Assembly (NCBI GenBank): GCA_964428885.1
Contig: CAYRZP010000038.1
Location: 1 to 17,536 of the forward strand
Direction of reading: 5' to 3'
Origin: JAQVQN01 sp964428885
Lineage (GTDB): Bacteria; Verrucomicrobiota; Kiritimatiellia; RFP12; UBA1067
Length of the DNA: 17,536 nucleotides
Shown: piece by piece, positions 6,098 to 12,898 of the stretch
Numbering within the stretch: position 1 is the stretch's first letter
How the letters are laid out: each line of letters starts with the position of its first letter
Notes under the pieces: model-generated
Told to the model about the DNA's origin: nothing
Databases searched by the model: none
Seen by the model: the letters and a program-made list of their open reading frames with translations, nothing else
Position numbers and translations under genes: made by a program

Positions 6098-6823
6098 ATG
6101 CTTGAAGTTGAACGCATAAATTTTTCTTACGGCAGGCGGCGCGTGGTTGAAGACGTGTCCTTTGATGTAGCGCCGGGCGAGATCGTCGCCCTGACCGGAC
6201 CGAACGGGGCGGGGAAGACCACCCTGCTCAAGATTCTGGCGTGCCTTTTGATGCAGGATGGCGGGTGTGTGCGTCTGGACGATGTCAATCCGCTGGAGCG
6301 TCCGGTCAAGTACCGGCGCTGGATCGGGTATCTTTCCGAGCGCTGTCCGCTGTACGGCGAAATGAAGGTTGATGAGTACCTCACATACCGCGTGCGGCTG
6401 AAGGGCGAGCGCAGTCTGCGTGTGCGGCGCCGCGTCAGCGAGGCCGTGGAGCTGTGCGGTCTGGGCGGGGTGGCGTCCGATCGCATCCGCAGTCTGTCGC
6501 AGGGCTACCGCAAGCGGGTCGGTTTGGCGGAGGCGGTCGCCCTGCATCCCAGGCTGCTGCTGCTGGACGATCTGCTGGCGGGCATTGATGCCGGCCAGCG
6601 CAAAAAGACCGCCGCGCTTTTATCGGCGGCTTCTTCCCGCTCGGCGATTCTGGTGTCGGGGCATGAGCTGCACGAGCTTTTGCCGTGGTGCACGCGGTTT
6701 CTGGTCATGTCGCAAGGGCGGATCGTGGCGTCGTTGCGTTCCGGCGAGCATAGCCGCGAAGAGCTGTTGAGGCTGCTTGAATCGTATGTGTCGGACGTGC
6801 AAGCGGGAGGCGAGGAAGCATGA
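6098..6823 (+). CDS. ABC transporter ATP-binding protein (GldA/CcmA-like)
   Basis: This 241-aa nucleotide-binding subunit belongs to an ABC-2 type system. It shows Walker A GPNGAGKTT (34-42), the IGYLSERCPLY segment (76-86) that resembles the IGYLPExxPLY of GldA-like ATPases, the signature LSQGY (133-137), a Walker B region LLLLDDLLAGID (153-164) and the switch His in SGHE (His189). The Walker B acidic pair is Asp-Asp: the residue that normally acts as catalytic Glu is Asp158, and the following Pro-Thr is Leu-Leu. ATP turnover may be slow or altered. The signature and H-loop are intact, so this is a variant rather than an obvious wreck. GGGAG sits 7 bp before the ATG. The stop overlaps the permease start as ATGA. 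Confidence 0.92.
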   Translation: MLEVERINFSYGRRRVVEDVSFDVAPGEIVALTGPNGAGKTTLLKILACLLMQDGGCVRLDDVNPLERPVKYRRWIGYLSERCPLYGEMKVDEYLTYRVRLKGERSLRVRRRVSEAVELCGLGGVASDRIRSLSQGYRKRVGLAEAVALHPRLLLLDDLLAGIDAGQRKKTAALLSAASSRSAILVSGHELHELLPWCTRFLVMSQGRIVASLRSGEHSREELLRLLESYVSDVQAGGEEA

Positions 6824-7563
6824 TGACCGTTTATGCGATATGGCGGCGTGAGATATGCGCGTTCTTCAGCGCTTTCTCATGCGGGCTTGCTGTGGCGGCG
6901 TTCCTTTCGGCTTACGGCTGGACTTTCGTGATGCTGCTGCGCGGCAACGAGGGCAGCGTTCTGCAGATGCAGACTCTGTGGGGCTTGTCCGTCGCGCCGT
7001 GGCTGCCGGTTTTAAGCGCCATGCTCACGACGCGCCTGTTTGCTGAGGAGCGCGCGACCGGCATGATCGAGATGCTGATGTCCGCGCCTGTGCGGGAGCG
7101 TGAGGTGGTAGCGGGCAAGTTTTTGGCTGCCTTCACGCTGGCGGGGCTGGCCCTGCTGTTTTCGCTGGTGGCGCCGCTTTGGATTCTGCCGCGTATGTCG
7201 CAGCATGTGCAGGGCGATGTCAGCGTCTTGGCTTTTGCGGCGGCCTTTTTGATACTGCTGCTGCAGTCGGCCGTGTGGTGCGCGGCCGGGACATTGGCGT
7301 CGCTGTTTTTCAGTAACCAGATGGCGGCTGCGGCCTGCTCGCTGCTGCTGTGCTGCGGACTGCCGGCCGCATTCTATTTCGCGGTGATGGCGTGGGTTCC
7401 GGTTTTGCGGGCCGAGTTGGCCTGGATGCCGTTGCTGGTGCATGTGTACGATTTTTCGACGGGGCTGTTTGCCGTGCCCGTGGTGACGCTGTATCTGGCT
7501 TCGGCGTTGTTTTTCCTTTTTGCCTGCTCCAAATCATTGGCTTGCCTGCGTTTGCGCGGCTAA
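6820..7563 (+). CDS. ABC-2 type permease (GldF-like)
   Basis: This 247-aa integral membrane protein has about six hydrophobic segments. It contains the conserved cytoplasmic stretch of GldF-like permeases after the second segment, RLFAEERATGMIEMLMSAPV followed by REREVVAGKFLAA (about residues 70-102). In Flavobacterium, GldA, GldF and GldG are needed for gliding, but homologues are widespread in non-gliding bacteria and their substrate is unknown. It starts by a 4-bp ATGA overlap with the ATPase, so the two are translationally coupled. It ends in TAA at 7561-7563. The GldG-like gene begins two codons later in the same reading frame, so the two may derive from, or can still be read as, a fusion. 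Confidence 0.88.
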   Translation: MMTVYAIWRREICAFFSAFSCGLAVAAFLSAYGWTFVMLLRGNEGSVLQMQTLWGLSVAPWLPVLSAMLTTRLFAEERATGMIEMLMSAPVREREVVAGKFLAAFTLAGLALLFSLVAPLWILPRMSQHVQGDVSVLAFAAAFLILLLQSAVWCAAGTLASLFFSNQMAAAACSLLLCCGLPAAFYFAVMAWVPVLRAELAWMPLLVHVYDFSTGLFAVPVVTLYLASALFFLFACSKSLACLRLRG

Positions 7564-7569
7564 GTTTTT

Positions 7570-9090
7570 GTGGTCAACACAACTATGAGTCGCTTAACAA
7601 AAAAGAGTGGTACGAGTCTGGCGTGTGGCGGCAAGAAGACGCTGCTGCTGTCGTCGCTGATCGCCATCGCGCTCGGTGCGGTCTTGACGCTGTTTTTGAT
7701 TGTCGCGGCTTACCGTCTGGATCTGGCGTGGGAGGCGCCGGTGGGCAGTGTGCTGAGCGTGTCCGGGCGCACGCGTGACGTGTTGGCGGAAACGCAGGGC
7801 GACATCAGGATATCGTGCTTCATGGACAGGCGCCACCCGGTCTTCCGTCCGGTGTCGCGGCTTTTGCGCGGCATGCGTGTCGCGTCACGCAGTGTGGCCG
7901 GCGCTGAGATCACGATCGAGTATGTTGATCCCAGGTGGGATCTGGTGCGGGCGGCGCGGCTGGCCGCGGCCGGCGTTCCCGAGAACGCCCTGCTTTTCGA
8001 GCGCAAGCGCCGGCGTATTGTGGTGACGCTCGATGACATGCTGATGCGGGATTCGGCCATGCGCGCGCAAGAGGACGGGCGTGGTGAGCGCGCCCGTGCG
8101 GGTCTGGGCGTGTTCCGCGGCGAGATGGTTTGCGCCTCGGCCATATCGCGGCTTTCGCGACCGCACGAGCGGTCGGTGATTTATTGGTCGCAGGGGCACG
8201 GCGAAGCGCGGCACGACGATTATGACGCGCTGCGCGGTTTTTCGGACATCGCGCGGGAGATCAAGCGTGACGGTTTCGATCTGCGCGGGCTGAATCTCGT
8301 CGGGCTCAAGCAGGTCCCGGAAGATTGTCAGGTTTTGGTGATGGCCGGTCCGCGTTATGCGGTGGCCGCGGAGGAGGAGCGCATGCTGGCCGCCTTTCTT
8401 CAGCGGGGCGGGCGGCTGTTCTACATGGCGGCGCCGCAGGCGCGGTCCGGCGTGGAAAAGCTGCTGGAGGGGTGGGGCGTCCGTCTGATGCCGCACATCG
8501 CCGTAAGCGCGCGCACTTTGACCGGGCACGAGGTGGTCGCGAGCGGGTTCGCCGAACATGTGACCACGCGCAATCTGCAGAACGCCTCGGTGGTTTTCGG
8601 CTATGCGGCGTGCGTCGCGCAGGCGGATGATCCGGCGCCTGGGGCTGAACGGACTAAAGTCACCCTGCTGGTGCAGACCGACGGGCAGGGCTGGGGCGAG
8701 GCCGCGCCGGACATCCTGCCGCGGGTCTTCGACCCGCACGCGGACTTGGCCGGTCCGGTGGCGGTCGCGGCGGTTTCCGAGCGCGGCGGCAATGTTGCCA
8801 GCGACGTGCATTTCCGTCCGACGCGCATCTGTGTTGTTGGGGAGGCTGATTTCGTGATGAACGGCACGCTGGCCGCGCGGGCCAACGCCAACCGCGACCT
8901 GTTCATGAATGTTCTCTACTGGTTGGCCGGGATCGAGACGGGCACGGCCTCTTCACTCGGCGGCGACGCTACGCTGGTCACCGGGTTCGAACGTCGCCAA
9001 TGGTTCCTGTTCCTGATTTTGACCGCGGCGGCAGTGCCTGCCGCGGCTTTGTCGGTGTTTTGTATGGCTGCCTTGCGGCGGCGTCGTTGA
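7570..9090 (+). CDS. GldG-like ABC accessory protein
   Basis: This 506-aa protein matches the Gldg/ABC_transp_aux family. It has a short cytoplasmic N-terminus, a membrane segment at ~24-46 (LLLSSLIAIALGAVLTLFLI), a large extracytoplasmic region and a C-terminal membrane segment at ~475-500. In the soluble part, VGSVLSVSGRTRDVLAETQG resembles the usual start of the family (a Ser/Thr-rich strand then a helix before ...D-I-x-I). RSVIYWSQGHGE (about 199-210) and the VLVMAGP strand followed by FLQRGGRLFYM match the glutamine-amidotransferase-like fold typical of this family; I see no catalytic Cys triad. The start is GTG 7570 or ATG 7585; neither has a ribosome binding site, so it probably relies on ribosomes finishing the permease 6 bp upstream. 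It likely forms one complex with the flanking ABC and DUF4340 proteins. Confidence 0.82.
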   Translation: MVNTTMSRLTKKSGTSLACGGKKTLLLSSLIAIALGAVLTLFLIVAAYRLDLAWEAPVGSVLSVSGRTRDVLAETQGDIRISCFMDRRHPVFRPVSRLLRGMRVASRSVAGAEITIEYVDPRWDLVRAARLAAAGVPENALLFERKRRRIVVTLDDMLMRDSAMRAQEDGRGERARAGLGVFRGEMVCASAISRLSRPHERSVIYWSQGHGEARHDDYDALRGFSDIAREIKRDGFDLRGLNLVGLKQVPEDCQVLVMAGPRYAVAAEEERMLAAFLQRGGRLFYMAAPQARSGVEKLLEGWGVRLMPHIAVSARTLTGHEVVASGFAEHVTTRNLQNASVVFGYAACVAQADDPAPGAERTKVTLLVQTDGQGWGEAAPDILPRVFDPHADLAGPVAVAAVSERGGNVASDVHFRPTRICVVGEADFVMNGTLAARANANRDLFMNVLYWLAGIETGTASSLGGDATLVTGFERRQWFLFLILTAAAVPAAALSVFCMAALRRRR

Positions 9091-9102
9091 TGGCCGAATG
9101 AT

Positions 9103-10947
9103 ATGGGAAACAGACGGGTCATACTTTTTTTTCTGTGCGGGATCGCCTTTTGCGCATTTTTGATATGGGGGCTGCCGCGCTATTACGCCTACATGCCTGT
9201 CAAGCCGGAAGCGGTGGCGGTGCTGACGGACAGCGATCTCAGCGGGGTCGAGCGTGTGACAATTGATCATGGCGACGCGCGCATCGGCTTGCGGCTCAGG
9301 GCTGGCAGGTGGATGTTGGAGGAGCCTTTTCAGGCACAGGTTGAACGCGGGGCGGTGCTGCGTCTGTTAGACCTTTTCGAATCGTCGCGGGTGAAAGACG
9401 CCCTTGGCTTTCACGAGTTGCGGAAAAGGGAGCTTTCCCTCAAAGAGTTCGGCTTGGCGCCGCCGCGCACGCATGTGGTGCTGGATGGCGCGGAGCGGCA
9501 CGAGTTCTTTTTAGGCGCCGTGACACCGCTGGGCAAAGAAGTCTTCGCGAGGTCTGGCCAAGATGATCGGGTGCTGGTGGTTTCCGGCGATTTGAGCGGG
9601 TCGCTGCCGCGGACAGCTGACGACATACGCTCGCGCCGCCTGGTCGGCGATGTCGGCGGCGGCGGGTTCAGCGCCATCGAGATCCGCGCGCCGGAACGCC
9701 CGTTCATCAGGCTTTCAAGAGAGTCCGGCACCTGGCGCCTGACCCAGCCGGTGGATGCGCCGGCCGCCGCCGCCAAGGTCACGGCCTTGCTGGGGACGCT
9801 GGAGGGCGCGCGCGTCACCATGTTCATCTGGCCGACGGTCTCGAACGTCATGGATGTCGCGGAGTCGGAAGCGGCGTTCCGCACGAGGCTGGGGGTTTAC
9901 GGCCTGGGTGCCGACACCGGGACCCACATACAGCTTCAGTCCGCACCTGATGGCGATCCGGTCAAGATAGTTTTCGGTGCGCCGGTCGAAGATGCGGCAG
10001 GATTCACTTATGTTCTGATGCACGGCGGGACAGCGATCGGGGCCATTTCAAACGAGGTGGTCGGGGCGGTGCGGCTGAAGCCCGGGGATTTACGCGACAT
10101 GCGGCTGTTTACCGAGCCGCCCGCGTCAATCAACAGGCTGCATGTCTCTTTCGGGAAAGAGATATTTGTGCTGGCGCAGACTGACTCGCTGTGGCGTTTT
10201 GAGACCCCCATGTCCGACGTGGCGGATCAGGTGGCGGCGGGGCAGGTTGTTAAAAGCCTGCTTAACCTCTGTGCGGATGCGATTGATGAAGGTCTGGCCG
10301 CTGACGGGCGTCGTGACACCGCTGGACCTGAGCAGCCGATCAGCCGTGTGGAGGTTTTCACAGGCGCGGAATCGCGACGGTTTTCCATCATGCCTGCCGA
10401 TGCGGACAGCCGGATGCTGGGAGTGGTCTTCACGAACTCGCCGTCGGTTTTCCGTGTCGCGGCCAGCAACATGCCTTCGGCGTTGGTCAGCACGATAGGC
10501 ATGCTGGGGCTGCGCGACAAGACGGTGCTGGCGCTGCCGGAGCGCAGTTTGAGGCGGATCACCGTCAAACGGGGAAAGGAGCAGACCGAGATCGTGGAGC
10601 GTAACTCTCAGGACGCCGCATGGCGCGCGGGCGAGGGATCGCCCGGCAAGGTGGACTCCGAAAGGCTGCATGCCGTTGTGGGCCTGCTGGAGAAGTTCAA
10701 GGCCGACAGGATCGAGAAGCTGGGCGCGACACTGGAGGATATCGAGGCTTACGGTTTGCGTGACCCGTGGCTGACATTAAGCGCGGATGTTGATGCGGCG
10801 GATGCCGTGCGCAAGACGGTGCTGGTGGGCAAGGAGGCCTGGTTCGGCAGGCGTTACGCGATGGTGCGCGGGCTGGACATCCTCTTTACGCTGTCCCCTG
10901 AGACTTTGGAGGTTTTGGGCGGGCGGCTGGTTGATCCGCTGCAGTGA
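9103..10947 (+). CDS. DUF4340 domain protein, membrane-anchored
   Basis: This 614-aa protein has one N-terminal membrane anchor (residues ~6-24, ILFFLCGIAFCAFLIWGL) followed by an extracytoplasmic region. That region holds repeated DUF4340 features: strands ending in WxLxxP-like turns (GRWMLEEPF ~68-76, GTWRLTQPV ~208-216, WRFETP ~365-370) and the FGLAPPRTHVVL segment near 117-128. DUF4340 proteins almost always sit beside GldG-like ABC cassettes, as here, so it is probably the fourth subunit of the system; the molecular role is unknown. The ATG at 9103 has no clear ribosome binding site. It lies 12 bp after the GldG stop in the same frame, again suggesting reinitiation. It ends 8 bp from the convergent rpoN gene, with no terminator-like hairpin between them. 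Confidence 0.82.
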   Translation: MGNRRVILFFLCGIAFCAFLIWGLPRYYAYMPVKPEAVAVLTDSDLSGVERVTIDHGDARIGLRLRAGRWMLEEPFQAQVERGAVLRLLDLFESSRVKDALGFHELRKRELSLKEFGLAPPRTHVVLDGAERHEFFLGAVTPLGKEVFARSGQDDRVLVVSGDLSGSLPRTADDIRSRRLVGDVGGGGFSAIEIRAPERPFIRLSRESGTWRLTQPVDAPAAAAKVTALLGTLEGARVTMFIWPTVSNVMDVAESEAAFRTRLGVYGLGADTGTHIQLQSAPDGDPVKIVFGAPVEDAAGFTYVLMHGGTAIGAISNEVVGAVRLKPGDLRDMRLFTEPPASINRLHVSFGKEIFVLAQTDSLWRFETPMSDVADQVAAGQVVKSLLNLCADAIDEGLAADGRRDTAGPEQPISRVEVFTGAESRRFSIMPADADSRMLGVVFTNSPSVFRVAASNMPSALVSTIGMLGLRDKTVLALPERSLRRITVKRGKEQTEIVERNSQDAAWRAGEGSPGKVDSERLHAVVGLLEKFKADRIEKLGATLEDIEAYGLRDPWLTLSADVDAADAVRKTVLVGKEAWFGRRYAMVRGLDILFTLSPETLEVLGGRLVDPLQ

Positions 10948-10955
10948 AGGGCGTG

Positions 10956-12431
10956 TCAGGCGCGGCGGCGTTTGTGGGAAGGCGGTATCTTGAGTATGCC
11001 GCGATATTTGGCGATGGTCCGGCGTGCCACGGTAACGCCTTGCTCAGACATTTTGGCCTCGATCGCCTGGTCGGAGAGCGGGTCCGCCGGATTTTCTGAT
11101 TCGACCATGCGTTTGATCAGGTCCTGCACCGACTTGTTGGAAACCGATGTGCCGTCCTTGCCCTTCAAGCCGGGGTTGAAGAAATACTTCATCTCGAAGA
11201 CGCCGCGCGGCGTGTGCATGTATTTGTTGGCGACGGTGCGGCTGACGGTGGTCTCGTGAACGCCGACCTTGGATGCCACTTCCGCCATGGTCATCGGCCG
11301 CAGGCCCGCGATGCCGCGGCTTAAGAAATCGGTCTGTTTGTCGACGATCTCCTGCGCGATTTTGCGGATGGTCTCCTGGCGTTGGTAGATGCTGCGGATC
11401 AGGAAAGCGCCGGCGCGGATGCGCTCGCGTATGTATGACTTGGTTTCGGCCTTGACGTTCTGGTCTTCTAGCAGTTTCCGGTAGTGGCGGCTGATGTGTA
11501 TGTGAGGCAGATGATCGTTGTCCACCTTGGCCGTGTAGCGGCCCTTTTCGAAGACCACGAAGACCTCGGGCTCCACATACTCGGTGTCCTGGGCTGCGAA
11601 GGCGCGTCCCGGGCGCGGGTTAAAACTTTTGACCAGCGCGATGACATGCTCCAACTCGTCGCGGTTGAGCGAGAGGGCTTTGCACAGGAACTTCTCGTCA
11701 TGCGCGGCCAAGCGTTCGAGGTGTTGGTCGATCAGCAGGCGTGCCTCGTCCTCCCACGGCGAGTCCTCGACCGTTCCCAATTGCTGCAGCAGGCATTCGC
11801 GCAGCGTGCGCGCGCCGACCCCCGGAGGGTCGAAAGACTGTATGACCTTGAGGATTTCGAGCACAAGGCTCTCTTTGCGGCCCGAGACCATGACGATGTC
11901 CGGCAGGCTGCCGGTGAAATAGCCGTCGTCATTGACGTTGCCGATCAACATAAGCGCCAGCTCGCGGTCCTCTTCGCCGAGGTCGGTCAGCGCGAGCTGT
12001 TCTATCAGGTGGTCCTGCAGCGACTGCTTCTGGCGGACGGAGTCGAACAGGTATTGCCGCTTCTCTTCGGCGTCTTCGCAGGAGGGGGCGTTTTCCATGC
12101 CTTGCAGAAAATAGTCGCGCCACTCATCGTCCTGGGCGAGAATGGCGTCGACATCCGGGTTGAAGTCCAAACCTTCGTCGGTGACGTGCTGCCCTTCGTT
12201 TTCCGGCATGGCGTCCGAGAGGGTGACCTCGGCGGGGTCTGAAACGTCCTCGATGGCAGGGTTCACCTCCATTTCCTTGATTATCGCGGCGCGCAGCTCC
12301 AGCACCGGCATCTGGAGCATCTCCAGCGACTGGCGCAATTGGGGGGCAAGCGTCATGATCTGGCGCTGCTGCTGACTTAATGATAATGAAGGCCCTGCCA
12401 TCGGCTGTCTCGGCGGATGCGGGCCGGCCAT
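10956..12431 (-). CDS. rpoN: RNA polymerase sigma-54 factor
   Basis: This 491-aa protein has the full sigma-54 plan. Region I is a glutamine-rich N-terminus (LSLSQQQRQIMTLAPQLRQS, 16-35, and LEMLQMPVLEL), the site of enhancer-activator control. An acidic region II spans ~60-115, and the core-binding domain ~120-300 contains YFTG and FDPPGVGARTLRECLLQQL. The DNA-binding domain has a helix-turn-helix (TMAEVASKVGVHETTVSR, about 371-388) and the diagnostic RpoN box ARRTIAKYR (469-477) reading the -24 element. The family normally ends shortly after the box, as here. It needs an AAA+ enhancer-binding activator; none is encoded in the window. Translation starts at ATG 12431 or possibly ATG 12401, and neither has a strong ribosome binding site. 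No -24/-12 site (TGGCAC-N5-TTGC) was noticed upstream of window genes. Confidence 0.96.
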   Translation of the reverse strand: MAGPHPPRQPMAGPSLSLSQQQRQIMTLAPQLRQSLEMLQMPVLELRAAIIKEMEVNPAIEDVSDPAEVTLSDAMPENEGQHVTDEGLDFNPDVDAILAQDDEWRDYFLQGMENAPSCEDAEEKRQYLFDSVRQKQSLQDHLIEQLALTDLGEEDRELALMLIGNVNDDGYFTGSLPDIVMVSGRKESLVLEILKVIQSFDPPGVGARTLRECLLQQLGTVEDSPWEDEARLLIDQHLERLAAHDEKFLCKALSLNRDELEHVIALVKSFNPRPGRAFAAQDTEYVEPEVFVVFEKGRYTAKVDNDHLPHIHISRHYRKLLEDQNVKAETKSYIRERIRAGAFLIRSIYQRQETIRKIAQEIVDKQTDFLSRGIAGLRPMTMAEVASKVGVHETTVSRTVANKYMHTPRGVFEMKYFFNPGLKGKDGTSVSNKSVQDLIKRMVESENPADPLSDQAIEAKMSEQGVTVARRTIAKYRGILKIPPSHKRRRA

Positions 12432-12450
12432 GTGCCAGCATCAATCGTAC

Positions 12451-12498
12451 CATCCGCTTCTCATTTGCTATGTTAGCGGATGATGTGGTGCAGGGCAA
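12451..12498 (-). promoter_or_regulatory. Candidate rpoN promoter with flanking inverted repeat
   Basis: On the minus strand TTGCCC (12493-12498) is followed after 17 bp by TAACAT (12470-12475), each four of six to consensus. A perfect 7-bp inverted repeat CATCCGC (12451-12457) / GCGGATG (12476-12482) with an 18-bp spacer brackets the -10. One arm is just upstream of the -10 and the other is near or just after the predicted transcription start. That is a plausible operator layout, though no regulator can be named. Confidence 0.4.
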
Positions 12499-12580
12499 GT
12501 GCCGGTTAGGCTTAAGCGAAGGTTTTTGCACTGCGGTATTTCGCAAGGCGTTTCTATTTGGCTTTGCGATGCAAATAAAC

Positions 12581-12606
12581 GGACGGCTCGGCGCGCCGTC
12601 GCTACC
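12581..12606 (-). repeat. REP-like palindrome, inverted copy
   Basis: Read on the minus strand this element begins GGTAGCGACGGCGCGCCGAG. Its stem is GACGGC (12582-12587) / GCCGTC (12595-12600) with a 7-nt loop. The GGTAG head and the central GGCGCGCC relate it to the two plus-oriented copies at 12641 and 12735. Confidence 0.6.
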
Positions 12607-12623
12607 GAAAACGCCATCTCTTT

Positions 12624-12670
12624 GTCTGAAGTATGCATGTAATGGTAGGGCGCGCCCGCCGGGCGCGCCG
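12624..12670 (+). repeat. REP-like palindromic repeat, copy A
   Basis: A 47-bp unit beginning GTCTGAA and ending in the hairpin core GGTAGGGCGCGCC...: arms GGCGCGCCC (12649-12657) and GGGCGCGCC (12661-12669) with a 3-nt loop. Copy B is 94 bp downstream with four mismatches in 47 and an identical final 30 bp. Both copies are followed at the same distance by AAAACGCCCTG (12687-12697 and 12781-12791). It lies between divergent promoters, so a terminator role for either neighbour is unlikely. Confidence 0.85.
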
Positions 12671-12717
12671 CAAAAAGAGTTAATCTAAAACGCCCTGCGG
12701 AGCGTCCGCGATTCCGC

Positions 12718-12764
12718 GTCTGAATCATGCCTGAAATGGTAGGGCGCGCCCGCCGGGCGCGCCG
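12718..12764 (+). repeat. REP-like palindromic repeat, copy B
   Basis: Second 47-bp unit at a 94-bp period. Its hairpin arms are 12743-12751 and 12755-12763, and the last 30 bases are identical to copy A. Together with the trailing AAAACGCCCTG this is best read as a duplicated ~94-bp block, with divergence concentrated outside the palindrome. Confidence 0.85.
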
Positions 12765-12821
12765 TGAATCGGAGCAAATGAAAACGCCCTGGCGGCATTT
12801 CGGCTAATCCGGTTTAACGGC

Positions 12822-12850
12822 TTGAAACCGTCAGCGATCCTGTGTAAAAT
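12822..12850 (+). promoter_or_regulatory. Sigma-70 promoter, Gfo/Idh/MocA gene
   Basis: TTGAAA (12822-12827), a 17-bp spacer and TAAAAT (12845-12850) precede an AT-rich leader and GGAGG at 12887-12891. A small inverted repeat, CGGTTT...AAACCG (12810-12815 and 12825-12830), overlaps the -35 and could be a regulator site. Confidence 0.6.
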
Positions 12851-12898
12851 TTAAATATTTGAATTGGATTGATTCTGCAAAAGCAGGGAGGACCTATA

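Noticed and set aside
7885..8811. 308-codon minus-strand open frame inside the GldG-like gene
   Set aside because: Arg/His-rich composition typical of antisense reading of high-GC genes, and it conflicts with the operon frame.
10940..10990. Bidirectional terminator between DUF4340 and rpoN
   Set aside because: Only 8 bp separate the stops, and I see no stem with a T-run on either strand.
11484..12242. 252-codon plus-strand open frame inside rpoN
   Set aside because: Antisense shadow of sigma-54, whose RpoN box and region I are on the minus strand.
12432..12898. A protein gene or known riboswitch in the divergent intergenic region
   Set aside because: No open frame has a ribosome binding site or family resemblance, and I see no recognisable riboswitch core; the palindromes and promoters account for the visible structure.
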